Under the pieces are notes generated by a model. It saw only the letters and a program-made list of their open reading frames with translations, was not told the DNA's origin and ran no database searches. This document shows, piece after piece, positions 1-9,415 of a DNA stretch of 47,520 nucleotides; the first letter of the stretch is position 1; the number at the start of each line of letters is the position of its first letter. This DNA comes from Terriglobia bacterium (lineage in GTDB: Bacteria; Acidobacteriota; Terriglobia; Bryobacterales; Bryobacteraceae): NCBI GenBank assembly GCA_021324615.1, contig JAJPIT010000111.1:1-47520 (forward strand), written 5' to 3'. Both the position numbers and the translations under genes were made by a program.

Positions 1-69
1 AAAGCTGGCTTCTTTTCCGGTGAATCCCTGGAACAGAACGCGCGTGTTTTCGTCAACCAGGATGCTCAT
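1..69 (-). CDS. sucD: Succinate--CoA ligase alpha subunit, N-terminal 23 residues only
   Basis: Reading from position 69 downwards gives [20 protein letters not shown], the typical beginning of SucD with its first beta strand and CoA-binding QGFTG segment. SucD pairs with SucC to interconvert succinyl-CoA and succinate in the TCA cycle with nucleotide phosphorylation. Its ATG overlaps the sucC stop in an ATGA arrangement, so the two subunits are probably translationally coupled. The rest of the gene lies outside the window. Confidence 0.93.
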   Translation of the reverse strand, partial: MSILVDENTRVLFQGFTGKEASF

Positions 70-1223
70 TTCGCCAACCTCACCACTTTTTCCGCCGCGT
101 CGCGCATTCCGTCGGCGACTGTGAAGTTCAACCCCGATTCCATCAGGATCTTCCGGCCCAGCTCGACATTGGTTCCCTCCATCCGCACCACCACGGGAAC
201 TTTGATCGAAAGCTCGCGCGCGGCGGCCACCACCCCGGTGGCCAGAGTATCGCAGCGCAAAATACCTCCGAAAATATTGATCAAAACCGCCTTGACCGCG
301 GCGTCCGACAGCAGGATGCGGAAGGCGTTCCTGATCTGTTCGGCGTTGGCCCCGCCGCCGACGTCCAGAAAATTCGCCGGGCTGCCCCCCGCGTATTTGA
401 TAATATCCATGGTCGCCATTGCCAGCCCCGCGCCGTTGACCATGCAGGCCACGTTTCCATCCAGCTTGATGTAGTTCAGCCCGAATTTGGACGCCTCCAC
501 CTCCAGCGGATCTTCTTCGTTCAAGTCGCGCAGCTCGGCCAGATCCTTGTGGCGGAACATCGCGTTGTCGTCGAGATTGATCTTGGCGTCCAGCGCGTAA
601 ACCCGCTCGTCCCGGGTCACGATAAACGGATTAATCTCGGCCAGCGATGCGTCGAGCGATTCATTCGCCCGCGCCAGCGCCACCATCGCCGCGGCGGCCG
701 CGCCGGCCGCCCCGCCCGTCAATCCGATGCCGAAAGCGAGCTTGCGCGCCTGAAAGGGCAGCAGCCCCAGGCCCGGCTCGATCGTTTCCTTCAAGATCCG
801 CTCCGGAGTTTTCGCCGCGACTTCTTCAATCTCCACGCCGCCGTCAGCCGACGCCATAAAGACGTTTTTGCCGATCGCCCGGTCGAGCACGATGCCGAAA
901 TAGAGTTCTCTGGCGATGGGCAGCGTCTCTTCGATCAACAGGCGCTGCACCAGGCGTCCCTCCGGCCCGGTCTGGTGCGTCACCAGGGTCATGCCGAGCA
1001 TCTTTTCGGCGATGGCCCGCGCTTCCGCAGCGTCTTTCGCGATCTTGACGCCGCTGCCTTTTCCGCGGCCGCCTGCGTGAATCTGCGCCTTTACCACGAC
1101 GCTGCCGCCGATCCGTTGCGCGGCGGCTTCCGCTTCGCCGGCCGTCAGCGCCACTTCGCCGCGAGGCACGGGAACTCCGTGCCGGGCCAAGAGCGCCTTA
1201 GCCTGATATTCATGGATTTTCAT
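66..1223 (-). CDS. sucC: Succinate--CoA ligase beta subunit
   Basis: The 385-residue product has the usual SucC length. It begins with the ATP-grasp opening [20 protein letters not shown], has the nucleotide-binding stretch [18 protein letters not shown] near residues 43-60, and has the CoA-ligase domain with [12 protein letters not shown] and NFLDVGGGA around residues 262-292. With SucD it forms the TCA enzyme that converts succinyl-CoA to succinate while making ATP or GTP; nucleotide choice cannot be read here. The ATG at 1223 overlaps the stop of pgsA (ATGA) and the gene itself overlaps sucD by four bases, so pgsA-sucC-sucD look like one minus-strand operon. No strong Shine-Dalgarno precedes it, in line with coupling to pgsA. 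Confidence 0.97.
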   Translation of the reverse strand: MKIHEYQAKALLARHGVPVPRGEVALTAGEAEAAAQRIGGSVVVKAQIHAGGRGKGSGVKIAKDAAEARAIAEKMLGMTLVTHQTGPEGRLVQRLLIEETLPIARELYFGIVLDRAIGKNVFMASADGGVEIEEVAAKTPERILKETIEPGLGLLPFQARKLAFGIGLTGGAAGAAAAAMVALARANESLDASLAEINPFIVTRDERVYALDAKINLDDNAMFRHKDLAELRDLNEEDPLEVEASKFGLNYIKLDGNVACMVNGAGLAMATMDIIKYAGGSPANFLDVGGGANAEQIRNAFRILLSDAAVKAVLINIFGGILRCDTLATGVVAAARELSIKVPVVVRMEGTNVELGRKILMESGLNFTVADGMRDAAEKVVRLAK

Positions 1224-1768
1224 TGTGAGGAGTGCTGAAAGACTCTAATATAGCGCACTCCGCGCAATCCGTAATCGAGGCCGCTGCCGCCGGTGAGCGC
1301 CGCCGTGATCCACGTCATCAATCGCGGCAGGCGCTCGTCCGCCCATCCGCACAGCCACAACAGCAGAACGAGAATAAAAATGATCTGGGCCGCCGTGCTC
1401 GCCTTGCCCCACAGCGAGGGCGGAAAACTTCGCAGCGTGGTGAAGGCGAATGCGCCCCCGGCGAAGGCCAGGATCATCAGATCGCGCCCCAGCACCAGCA
1501 TCGCAAGCCAGGGCTGGATCGCATGGCCGAGCGCCAGCGTCAGGAAAGCGCCGCTGAGCAGGATCTTGTCCGCCACCGGATCGAGATACGCTCCCAGGCG
1601 CGAGGAAGCCTTGAGCCGCCGCGCCGTCCATCCGTCGAGCGCGTCGGTTACGCCTGCCAAAAAACACACCGCCAGCGCCATCTGGTAGTGGCGCCGCCAC
1701 AGGAGCAGGAACAGATAAGGCGCCAGCGCCAGCCGCGCGGCGCTCAGGACGTTGGGGATCGATTTCAC
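1220..1768 (-). CDS. pgsA: CDP-alcohol phosphatidyltransferase, probable phosphatidylglycerophosphate synthase
   Basis: The 182-residue membrane protein has the complete CDP-alcohol phosphotransferase signature: D42xxD45G46xxA49R50, then G59xxxD63xxxD67. The aspartates bind metal and the CDP group. Several hydrophobic segments follow. The N-terminus ([16 protein letters not shown]) and size fit PgsA, which makes phosphatidylglycerol phosphate from CDP-diacylglycerol and glycerol 3-phosphate. A cardiolipin synthase of the same superfamily is the main alternative. The start is GTG at 1768, with a GAAGG seven bases upstream; an ATG just before it is out of frame. It is the first gene of the pgsA-sucC-sucD run. 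Confidence 0.85.
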   Translation of the reverse strand: MKSIPNVLSAARLALAPYLFLLLWRRHYQMALAVCFLAGVTDALDGWTARRLKASSRLGAYLDPVADKILLSGAFLTLALGHAIQPWLAMLVLGRDLMILAFAGGAFAFTTLRSFPPSLWGKASTAAQIIFILVLLLWLCGWADERLPRLMTWITAALTGGSGLDYGLRGVRYIRVFQHSSQ

Positions 1769-1864
1769 GCCGATGCCTTCATGCTAGCGTGGCGCCGCTG
1801 GGCCTGGACGCGCCAGCGCGGAGACCAGCGCGACCCGGTGGCTTGTGCCACTCTATAGGCAGAT

Positions 1865-3040
1865 ATGTACCGGCTCGCTTTCCTGCTGGCGCTGTGCCTT
1901 CAGCCGGACCCGCCCGAGGCTCGCGAGCTGGTCCGCCAGGCCGCGGCCGCCATCAAGCGATACCCCAGTTATCAGCTCGAATCGGTGATCCGGATCGAAA
2001 TGCAGGGCGGCGCGATTCACACCAAAATGGAGATGCCCTCGTCGGTTTCCGTGCGCCGGCCGGATCATCTGCGCGTCCAAGCGCGCAGCCAGGCCGGGGT
2101 GGTCGATATCGCAAGCGACGGCGAATACACCTGGTATTACGTCTCGGCGGCGAAGCAATACGTCAAGCGGGCCGCCGCGGCCTCGCCCGAAGCGGCGGCG
2201 GGCAACATGGGAATTTTGCCGAATGGCCTTCCCGACGTTTCCCAATCGATTCAATCGGTGCGCATCACCGGAGAAGACACGCTCATCATCGGCGGCGAAA
2301 AGATGCCCTGTTGGGTGGTGGAAACCATTTTCGGCAAAATTGTTTTGATCGACCCGCCCATTCTCGTCGACAAAGGAAGGCAGGTTTCCTGGATCCGCAA
2401 AAGCGACTCGCTGTGCCTGCAAAATACGTTCGAAGCGGAACTGCATCGGCCGGAGGCCGGCGAGCCGGTTCACATGACGCAATCGACCGAAACCACGGCG
2501 CTGCGCCTCAACGTTTCACTTCCCGATTCGCTGTTCGCCTTCAACCCGCCGCCGGATGCACGGGAAACCGCCGACTGGACGCTGCCGGGGATCGTCAAAC
2601 CCGATCTGATCGGCAAAACCGCGCCCGATTTCCGCGGCGCAACGCTCGACGGCGGGCCGGTTGCGCTCGGCGATTTCAAAGGCAAGGTCGTGCTGCTCGA
2701 GTTCTGGGCGAGCTGGTGCGTCCCTTGCCGCCGCGAGCTGCCAGTGCTCGAAAAACTGCGCCGCGAATTCAGCGGCGCGGGCCTGCGCGTGGTCGGAATC
2801 AACGTGGGCGAAGACGCGGCCGCCGTAAAGAAGTTTTTGGCCTCGCAGCCGTTGAGCTATCCGGTGATTCCGATGGACGATTCGGCGGAGTTGATTGCAA
2901 AACTGGCGGTGAACTCGCTGCCGACCACCGTGCTGATCGATCGCCAAGGCAGGATCGCCTCCTATGAAGCCGGCGCGCGCGGCGAGGCGGCGCTGCGGGC
3001 GGACCTGGAAAAGCTCGGGATCGGGAAAGCGCAGCCCTGA
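1865..3040 (+). CDS. Secreted LolA/DUF2092-like domain fused to a TlpA-type thioredoxin
   Basis: The 391-residue protein starts with a short signal peptide (MYRLAFLLALCLQ). Residues about 20-225 form a beta-rich domain with the look of LolA/DUF2092 outer-membrane sorting proteins. Residues about 245-388 are a TlpA/ResA-like thioredoxin with active site W-C285-V-P-C288 and the cis-proline loop S-L-P353-T-T. Such periplasmic thioredoxins reduce disulfides, for example in apocytochromes or copper-centre proteins. The N-terminal domain may bind a lipid or lipoprotein, which is inference. The fusion is the unusual feature. It is followed by recO but separated from it by a hairpin, so shared transcription is uncertain. 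Confidence 0.8.
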   Translation: MYRLAFLLALCLQPDPPEARELVRQAAAAIKRYPSYQLESVIRIEMQGGAIHTKMEMPSSVSVRRPDHLRVQARSQAGVVDIASDGEYTWYYVSAAKQYVKRAAAASPEAAAGNMGILPNGLPDVSQSIQSVRITGEDTLIIGGEKMPCWVVETIFGKIVLIDPPILVDKGRQVSWIRKSDSLCLQNTFEAELHRPEAGEPVHMTQSTETTALRLNVSLPDSLFAFNPPPDARETADWTLPGIVKPDLIGKTAPDFRGATLDGGPVALGDFKGKVVLLEFWASWCVPCRRELPVLEKLRREFSGAGLRVVGINVGEDAAAVKKFLASQPLSYPVIPMDDSAELIAKLAVNSLPTTVLIDRQGRIASYEAGARGEAALRADLEKLGIGKAQP

Positions 3041-3041
3041 G

Positions 3042-3060
3042 GGTCCGCGATTCGCGGATC
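3042..3060. repeat. Inverted repeat after the TlpA-like gene
   Basis: The arms GGTCCGCG and CGCGGATC (one G-U pair) enclose an ATT loop two bases after the stop codon. No T-run follows, so this is not a clear intrinsic terminator; it may mark an RNA 3' end or a factor-dependent stop. Confidence 0.4.
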
Positions 3061-3094
3061 GCTGCATCATGCTAATCTATTTCTGAAACAACCT

Positions 3095-3730
3095 ATGCCC
3101 GCGCGGGTGAGCGAGGCTTTCGTCCTGCGCACTTACCCCTTTCGCGAAGCGGATCTGATCGTGAGCTTCTTCACCCGCGACGAAGGGAAGCTGCGCGGCG
3201 TGGCCCGGCGCGCGCGCCGTCCGAAAAGTCCGTTCGGCGCGGGATTGGAGCGGCTGTCCCACGTTCGGATGGCCTATTTTCAAAAGGAGAACCGGGAGTT
3301 GGCGAGCCTCAATTCGTGCGAGCTGATCGAGTCCCAGTTCGATCTGGGCGCCGATTACGCGCGCGGCCTCGCGCTCGATTTTTTCACCGAAGCGGCCGAG
3401 CATCTGCTGCCGGCCCACGAGGTGAACGAAAGATTTTTCCGGCTGATGCTGGCCGTCATCGCGTATCTGCGCTCGGGCGGCGATGTCTGGGCCGCGGTTT
3501 TATATTACAGCCTGTGGGCCGTGCGGCTGGCCGGAATCCTGCCCGAGATGACCGTCGGCCCGCAGGCCGCCGTCATCGCCAACGAAATGCTGGAGCGGCC
3601 CATCGGCTCCCTGACGCCGCGCGCCTGGTCGAAAGCTCTGGCCGGGGATCTGCGCCGCAGGCTCATCCGCACCATGGAGCAGCACGTCGAACGGAAGTTC
3701 CGCACCGTACCTCTTCTGGAGGCTTTGTAG
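3095..3730 (+). CDS. recO: DNA repair protein RecO
   Basis: The 211-residue product opens with the RecO OB-fold N-terminus ([38 protein letters not shown]) and continues into the helical domain ([14 protein letters not shown]). RecO loads RecA onto SSB-coated single-stranded DNA with RecR in gap repair. The protein has only one cysteine, so it lacks the four-cysteine zinc finger found in many RecO proteins and is a little short, as in some other zinc-less RecO. ATG at 3095 gives the family N-terminus. It is one base from glyQ and probably cotranscribed with it. Confidence 0.9.
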   Translation: MPARVSEAFVLRTYPFREADLIVSFFTRDEGKLRGVARRARRPKSPFGAGLERLSHVRMAYFQKENRELASLNSCELIESQFDLGADYARGLALDFFTEAAEHLLPAHEVNERFFRLMLAVIAYLRSGGDVWAAVLYYSLWAVRLAGILPEMTVGPQAAVIANEMLERPIGSLTPRAWSKALAGDLRRRLIRTMEQHVERKFRTVPLLEAL

Positions 3731-3731
3731 A

Positions 3732-4607
3732 GTGGACTGTTTCCAGGACACCGTCTTCAAGCTGAAGCGATACTGGGCCGAGCGCGGCGCCATCATTCAG
3801 GAACCTTACGATATCGAAGTCGGAGCGGGCACGATGTGCCCGGAGACGTTTCTGCGCGTGCTCGGGCCGCGGCCCTACCGGGTGGCCTACGTTCAGCCCA
3901 GCCGCCGCCCGGCCGACGGCCGCTACGGCGAAAATCCCAACCGGCTGTACAAGCACCAGCAGTTGCAAGTGATCCTGAAGCCGTCGCCGGAGGACGTGAT
4001 CGATCAGTATCTGGGAAGCATCGAGGCGATCGGGATCGATCTCAAACTGCACGACATCAAGTTCGAAGAGGACAATTGGGAAGCGCCGACGCTGGGCGCC
4101 TGGGGCATCGGCTGGCAGGTGATGCTCGACGGGCTGGAGATCTCCCAGTTCACCTATTTCCAGCAGTGCGGCGGATTCGATCTGGATCTGGTTCCCGCCG
4201 AATTGACCTACGGGCTGGAGCGGATCAGCGCGTTTTTGCAGGGCGTCGATAGCGTTTATGAAATTGAATGGGCGCCGGGCGTCAAGTACGCCGAAGTGCG
4301 CTTTGCCGATGAGCTGCAGTCCTCGGTTTACAACTTCGAGATGGCCGACGTGGACCGGCTGCGGCTTCTCTTCCAGGAGTACGAAGCCGAAGCCCAGCGC
4401 CTGTTGAGCCTGTACGAGGAAAAGGCGGAGTCCAACCAGCGATTCCCCGTCATTGCCGCCTATGAGCAGGTGCTCAAGTGCTCGCATCTTTTTAACCTGC
4501 TCGATGCGCGCGGGGCGATTTCGGTGACCGAGCGGGTGGGAATGATCAAGCGCGTGCGCGATCTGGCGGTCGGGACGGCGAGGATATGGGTGGATCAACA
4601 GGCATGA
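3732..4607 (+). CDS. glyQ: Glycyl-tRNA synthetase alpha subunit
   Basis: The 291-residue protein shows the class II catalytic core of the bacterial alpha2-beta2 Gly[39 protein letters not shown] and the motif with [20 protein letters not shown]. It activates glycine and charges tRNA-Gly with GlyS. The start is GTG at 3732, one base after the recO stop; this gives the usual MxCFQDT-type N-terminus. The stop overlaps the glyS ATG (ATGA), implying coupled translation of the two subunits. Confidence 0.97.
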   Translation: MDCFQDTVFKLKRYWAERGAIIQEPYDIEVGAGTMCPETFLRVLGPRPYRVAYVQPSRRPADGRYGENPNRLYKHQQLQVILKPSPEDVIDQYLGSIEAIGIDLKLHDIKFEEDNWEAPTLGAWGIGWQVMLDGLEISQFTYFQQCGGFDLDLVPAELTYGLERISAFLQGVDSVYEIEWAPGVKYAEVRFADELQSSVYNFEMADVDRLRLLFQEYEAEAQRLLSLYEEKAESNQRFPVIAAYEQVLKCSHLFNLLDARGAISVTERVGMIKRVRDLAVGTARIWVDQQA

Positions 4608-6532
4608 ATTTTCTTTTGGAGATCGGCACCGAGGAAATTCCGCACTGGATGATCCCGGGCGCGCTGAAGCAGCTTTCGAAGTTGGATTTGTTGGGCGCGA
4701 CGCCGCAAGTGGAGGCGACGCCGCGCCGGCTGGTGGTGCGCGCGACCGGCGTTCCCGAGCGCACGCCGGATCAGGAGCAGATCGTCAAAGGCCCGCCGGT
4801 CTCGGCGGGGGAAAAAGCCGCGGCGGGATTCGCTAAAAAACAGGGCGTCGACGCCTCAGAGCTGCGGGAATCGGGCGGCTACTGGGAGGCGAGAAAGCGC
4901 ATTCCCGGCTGCGGCGCCGCCCAGATTCTCGCTGAAACATTGCCGCGCTCGATCCTCGCAATCCAGTGGCCGAAAACGATGTACTGGACGGCGAAGAACG
5001 GCCCGCGCTTCATTCGCCCGATCCGCTGGCTGGTTGCGCTGCTTGAAGGGCAGGTGATTCCATTCGAAATTGCGGGCGTGCCAAGCGGCAACCTTACGCG
5101 GGGCCATCGCCAGCTTGGATCGTCTTCGATTCCGGTCACCATTGAAGACTACGAGCGCAAATTGCGCGACAATTTCGTGCTTCTTTCCTCCGAAGAGCGG
5201 CGGCGCAAGATCGAAAAAGAGGCCGCTGCGCTGGGGGCCAGAATCGATCCGGATCTGCTCGAAACCCTGACCTTCATCACCGAATACCCGGCGGCGATCC
5301 GCGGCGGATTCGATCCGGCCTTCCTGGAATTGCCCTCCGAAGTGCTGACCACCGTGATGAAGCATCATCAGAAGTATTTTTCCGTGGAGCCGCAGCCGGG
5401 CGTTCTGGCGCCCGCTTTCGTCGCGGTCATGAACACCAGCGGGGATCCGGCGGGACTGGTCCGGCGCGGCCACGAGCGCGTGCTCCGCGCCCGTTTCAAC
5501 GACGCGCGATTCTTCTGGAACGCCGATCAGCGCAAAAAACTGGCCGAGCGCGTCGAGGATCTGAAGAAGGTCACCTTCCACGCCCGGCTGGGATCGTACT
5601 TTGAAAAGACGCAGCGGGTGGTCGCGCTGGTCGGAGAGCTGGATGGCGGCGAATATGGGCGGCGCGCGGCGCTGCTTTCCAAAGCCGACCTTACCACGGA
5701 GATGGTGAAGGAGTTTCCGGAACTGCAGGGCGTGGTCGGCGGCTTGTACGCGCGCGCGCAGGGCGAAGCCGAGCCGGTGGCGCGCGCCATCTACGAACAC
5801 TACAAGCCGGTCAGCATGGAAGACGCCATTCCTTCGACGCGCGAAGGGCAACTGGTGTCGCTCGCCGACAAGCTCGATACGCTGCGCGAATGTTTCCGTA
5901 TCGGCATGATTCCCAGCGGCTCAAAGGATCCCTTCGCGCTGCGCCGCGCCGCGCAGGGCGTGGTGAAGATTCTGGTGGAAGCGAAGCTGCCTTACGACTT
6001 CTACGCGCTGCTTTCGCCGGAGTTGACCGATTTCATGCGGGAGCGAGTGCAATACTATTTCCGCGAGGTTCGCGGATTTAAATACGACGAGGTCAACGCC
6101 GTACTGGCCGCAAGCCGCGGAACGCTGGCCGACGTGGAGCAGCGCCTGGCCGCGCTCGCCCAAGTCCGGCCGACGGAAGATTTCGAGCCGCTGGCCGCCA
6201 GCTTCAAGCGTATCCGCAATATTTTGAAGCAGGCCGGATTCGAGCCGGACGGACCGCTTCAGGAGTCGCTGCTTGAGCCCGGGCCGGAGCGGGATCTCTA
6301 TGACGCCTACCAGCGCGTGCGCGCGCGGATTCAGGGCGCCGGATATCGCGCCGCGCTGGAGGGAATCGCCTCGCTGCGGCCCAGCGTCGACCGGTTTTTC
6401 GACAAGGTGCTGGTCAACGCCGGCGATCCGGCCCTGCGCGTCAACCGGCTCACCTTGCTGTCCGAGCTGCTCACCGAATTTTCCACCATCGCCGATTTTT
6501 CGGAGATCGTCCCTTCAGGAGAACAGAAATGA
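4604..6532 (+). CDS. glyS: Glycyl-tRNA synthetase beta subunit
   Basis: The product starts with the family signature [13 protein letters not shown]. It contains the B3/B4-like and HD-like regions ([33 protein letters not shown]) and the C-terminal anticodon-binding-like segment ending [24 protein letters not shown]. It supplies tRNA binding for the GlyRS tetramer. An ATG at 4586 would add six residues, but ATG 4604 overlaps the glyQ stop as ATGA and gives the conserved N-terminus, so it is preferred. At 642 residues it is somewhat shorter than the usual 680-700. The stop overlaps the ppdK start. Confidence 0.96.
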   Translation: MNFLLEIGTEEIPHWMIPGALKQLSKLDLLGATPQVEATPRRLVVRATGVPERTPDQEQIVKGPPVSAGEKAAAGFAKKQGVDASELRESGGYWEARKRIPGCGAAQILAETLPRSILAIQWPKTMYWTAKNGPRFIRPIRWLVALLEGQVIPFEIAGVPSGNLTRGHRQLGSSSIPVTIEDYERKLRDNFVLLSSEERRRKIEKEAAALGARIDPDLLETLTFITEYPAAIRGGFDPAFLELPSEVLTTVMKHHQKYFSVEPQPGVLAPAFVAVMNTSGDPAGLVRRGHERVLRARFNDARFFWNADQRKKLAERVEDLKKVTFHARLGSYFEKTQRVVALVGELDGGEYGRRAALLSKADLTTEMVKEFPELQGVVGGLYARAQGEAEPVARAIYEHYKPVSMEDAIPSTREGQLVSLADKLDTLRECFRIGMIPSGSKDPFALRRAAQGVVKILVEAKLPYDFYALLSPELTDFMRERVQYYFREVRGFKYDEVNAVLAASRGTLADVEQRLAALAQVRPTEDFEPLAASFKRIRNILKQAGFEPDGPLQESLLEPGPERDLYDAYQRVRARIQGAGYRAALEGIASLRPSVDRFFDKVLVNAGDPALRVNRLTLLSELLTEFSTIADFSEIVPSGEQK

Positions 6533-9264
6533 AAAAATATGTTTTTAGCTTCGGAAATGGCGCCGCCGACGGCGACGGAACCATGAAAGATCTTTTGGGC
6601 GGCAAAGGCGCGGGGCTTGCCGAGATGTCCCGCGCCGGAATTCCGGTGCCGCCCGGATTCACCATTTCCACCGAAGTCTGCAATATCTATTTTCAAAACA
6701 ACAACCGGGTTCCTGAAGAGATCCATCAGCAGATTTTGGAAGCCCTCGCGAAACTGGAGTCGCAGATCGGCAAGCGGCTGGGCGATCCGGAAAATCCGCT
6801 GCTGGTCAGCGTGCGCAGCGGCGCGAAGTTTTCCATGCCGGGCATGATGGACACGATTCTCAACCTCGGCCTGAACGACGAAACCGTGGAGGGGCTGGCG
6901 CGCCGCAGCGGAAATCCCCGTTTTGCCTACGACTCCTACCGGCGGTTCATCCAGATGTTCGGCGAAGTCGCGCTGAACATCGACATGGCGAAATTCGATC
7001 AAATCTTTGAGAGACGGAAGCACAAGGTGGGGGCCAGGCTCGATACGCAGTTGAGCGCCGAAGACCTGAAGGCCATCATCGGGCAGTTCCAGAGCCTGGT
7101 CCAGAAGGAAACCAAGGCTCCCTTCCCGCAGGATACCGGCGTGCAACTGGCGATGGCGCGCGACGCGGTGTTTCGCTCCTGGTGGAATCCGAAAGCGGTG
7201 TATTACCGCAAAATGGAAAAAATTCCGGACGAGATCGGCACCGCCGCCAGCGTTCAGGCCATGGTCTTTGGCAACATGGGCGAGACTTCGGCCACCGGCG
7301 TGGGCTTCACGCGCGATCCGGCGACGGGGGAAAAGAAGTTTTACGGCGAGTTTCTGATCAACGCGCAGGGGGAAGACGTGGTGGCCGGAATCCGCACGCC
7401 CCAGCCGATCTCCGAGCTGGAAAAGGTGATGCCGGAAGCCTACGCGCAGCTTCGCGAAATCACCACCCGCCTGGAGCACCATTACCGCGACATGCAGGAT
7501 TTTGAGTTCACCATCGAGGAGAACAAGCTGTACATGCTGCAAACCCGCAACGCCAAGCGGACCGGGCCGGCCGCCGTGCGGGTGGCCGTCGACATGGTCG
7601 AGGAGGGAATGATCGACAAGCGCGAGGCGGTGCTAAGGGTGCAGCCGCAGCAGCTTGATCAGTTGCTGCATCCGGTGTTCGAGCCGAAGTCGCTCCAGCA
7701 GCTCACGCTGCTGGCCACCGGAATCGATGCCTCGCCCGGCGCGGCGGTGGGGCGCGCGGCGTTCACCGCTGATGACGCCGTCGAGATGAGCAAATCCGGC
7801 CCGGTGGTGCTGGTCCGCAAGGAGACCACGCCCGACGATATTCACGGCATGGACGTCGCCAAGGGGATCCTGACGGCGGTCGGCGGAAAATCGAGCCATG
7901 CGGCGGTGGTCGCGCGGGGCATGGGGCGGCCCTGCATTGTGGGGGCGGGCGCCATCAACATTAACGAAAAAGCCAGGCAGTTTACGGTCTCGTCCGGCGG
8001 CAAGACGTGGACGGTAAAAGAAGGCGACTGGATCTCGATGGACGGATCGAGCGCGCAGGTCTATCTGGGCCAGGCCAAAACCACGCTGCCCGACCCGAAA
8101 TCCGGATATTTCGCGAAGTTAATGGCCTGGGCGGACGAATTCCGCGGCAAATTCGGCGTCCGCGCCAACGCCGATATCCCCCGCGACGCCAAAGTGGCGA
8201 GGCTTTATGGCGCCGAAGGAATCGCGCTGTGCCGCACCGAACATATGTTCTTCGCCGAGGACCGCATCCCGCACATGCAGGCGATGATTCTGGCGCGCGA
8301 CGAAAAATCGCGGAAAAATGCCTTGAAAAAGCTGCTGCCGATGCAGCGCAGGGATTTCGCGGGATTGTTCGAGGCCATGGACGGCCTGCCGGTGATCATC
8401 CGCACGCTCGATCCGCCGCTGCACGAGTTCCTGCCCAAGCGCGAGGACCTGATGGTCGATCTGGCGCGTCTCTCCTACGCCGGCGCCAAAGTTAAGAAGG
8501 AAATGTCGGCAAAATATGGCATTCCGGTGGCGGAATTGAAGAAAAAGCTGCCGGAGTTGTTGCGCCGCGTCGAGGAACTGCACGAATTCAATCCCATGCT
8601 GGGGCACCGCGGCTGCCGTCTGGGCATTACCTATCCTGAAATCACGGAGATGCAGGCGCGGGCCATCTTCGAGGCCGCCGTACAGGTCAAGAAAAAGGGC
8701 GTCGAGGTGATCCCCGAGGTAATGATCCCGCTGGCCGGGAGCGCCAAGGAGATCGAGCATCAGAAAAACATCATCGTGCGCGTCGCGGGCGAGGTTTTGA
8801 GCAAGGCGGGGCTGGCCGATCTGCATTACCTGGTCGGCACCATGATTGAGATCCCGCGCGCCGCGCTCACCGCGGACAAAATCGCGGAAACGGCCGAGTT
8901 CTTCAGCTTCGGCACCAACGATCTGACCCAGACCACCATGGGGCTGTCCCGCGACGATTACACGAAGTTTTCAAAAGAGTACGAGAACCTGAAGATTTTC
9001 AAGGCCGATCCGTTTGCCGCCATCGATCAGGAAGGGGTGGGCAAACTGATCGAGATGGCCATCCAGCTCGGGCGCAAGTCCCGCCCGGATCTGGAGATCG
9101 GCATCTGCGGAGAACATGGCGGCGAGCCCAGTTCGGTTGAGTTCTGCTACCGCGCGGGGATGAATTACGTCTCCTGCTCGCCTTACCGTGTGCCGATCGC
9201 TCGGCTGGCGGCGGCGCAGGCAGCCATCGCTGGCGATAAATCGGAGATGACGCGTACCGCGTGA
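6529..9264 (+). CDS. ppdK: Pyruvate, phosphate dikinase
   Basis: The 911-residue enzyme interconverts pyruvate + ATP + phosphate with phosphoenolpyruvate + AMP + pyrophosphate. The N-terminal ATP-grasp domain opens with KYVFSFGNG and GGKGAGLAEM. The phosphohistidine domain carries GGKSSH457AAVVARGMGRPC. The C-terminal PEP/pyruvate barrel includes GTNDLTQTTMGLSRDD and the catalytic Cys about residue 860 in GICGEHGGEP. The residue before SH that is Thr in many PPDKs is Ser455. A good AGGAG lies seven bases before ATG 6529, which overlaps the glyS stop. No PpsR/DUF299 regulatory kinase is present in the window. Likely role: gluconeogenesis or PPi-linked glycolysis. Confidence 0.97.
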   Translation: MKKYVFSFGNGAADGDGTMKDLLGGKGAGLAEMSRAGIPVPPGFTISTEVCNIYFQNNNRVPEEIHQQILEALAKLESQIGKRLGDPENPLLVSVRSGAKFSMPGMMDTILNLGLNDETVEGLARRSGNPRFAYDSYRRFIQMFGEVALNIDMAKFDQIFERRKHKVGARLDTQLSAEDLKAIIGQFQSLVQKETKAPFPQDTGVQLAMARDAVFRSWWNPKAVYYRKMEKIPDEIGTAASVQAMVFGNMGETSATGVGFTRDPATGEKKFYGEFLINAQGEDVVAGIRTPQPISELEKVMPEAYAQLREITTRLEHHYRDMQDFEFTIEENKLYMLQTRNAKRTGPAAVRVAVDMVEEGMIDKREAVLRVQPQQLDQLLHPVFEPKSLQQLTLLATGIDASPGAAVGRAAFTADDAVEMSKSGPVVLVRKETTPDDIHGMDVAKGILTAVGGKSSHAAVVARGMGRPCIVGAGAININEKARQFTVSSGGKTWTVKEGDWISMDGSSAQVYLGQAKTTLPDPKSGYFAKLMAWADEFRGKFGVRANADIPRDAKVARLYGAEGIALCRTEHMFFAEDRIPHMQAMILARDEKSRKNALKKLLPMQRRDFAGLFEAMDGLPVIIRTLDPPLHEFLPKREDLMVDLARLSYAGAKVKKEMSAKYGIPVAELKKKLPELLRRVEELHEFNPMLGHRGCRLGITYPEITEMQARAIFEAAVQVKKKGVEVIPEVMIPLAGSAKEIEHQKNIIVRVAGEVLSKAGLADLHYLVGTMIEIPRAALTADKIAETAEFFSFGTNDLTQTTMGLSRDDYTKFSKEYENLKIFKADPFAAIDQEGVGKLIEMAIQLGRKSRPDLEIGICGEHGGEPSSVEFCYRAGMNYVSCSPYRVPIARLAAAQAAIAGDKSEMTRTA

Positions 9265-9331
9265 GCCGCGGCGCTGCCATCGAGGATTTCCCTGGCGAAT
9301 ATGTAGCGTAATAAAGTTACGGCCACACCGT

Positions 9332-9358
9332 AAATACTGCGGCGGCGGTATTTTTTTT
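9332..9358 (+). terminator. Possible intrinsic terminator after ppdK
   Basis: Arms AAATAC (9332-9337) and GTATTT (9348-9353) flank a GC-rich ten-base loop, and eight T residues run from 9351 to 9358. The stem is short and AT-rich, but the T-run and the place between ppdK and a new operon support termination. Confidence 0.5.
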
Positions 9359-9361
9359 CGC

Positions 9362-9391
9362 TTGAAACAGCGCTTAATCTGGATCTAATAT
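9362..9391 (+). promoter_or_regulatory. Candidate sigma70-type promoter of the act/cox operon
   Basis: TTGAAA at 9362-9367 (5/6 to consensus) is 18 bases from TAATAT at 9386-9391. It lies directly after the ppdK terminator and just before the Shine-Dalgarno of actA. The -10 match is moderate (4/6), so the call rests partly on position. Confidence 0.4.
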
Positions 9392-9398
9392 TGTCCGT

Positions 9399-9415
9399 GG
9401 GGAGGTTGGGCTACG
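9399..9415 (+). promoter_or_regulatory. Strong Shine-Dalgarno followed by an ACG in the start position of actA
   Basis: GGGGAGG at 9399-9405 is followed after seven bases by ACG at 9413-9415, exactly where the conserved ActA N-terminus (AQIFHRSSN) begins. No ATG, GTG or TTG exists in this frame between the TAA at 9386 and GTG 9545. The site decides the actA start: either a rare ACG start or an ATG altered by mutation or sequence error. Confidence 0.6.

Noticed and set aside
549-1238. A 229-codon plus-strand frame opposite sucC
   Set aside because: Shadow of sucC, Arg/His-rich and without domain.
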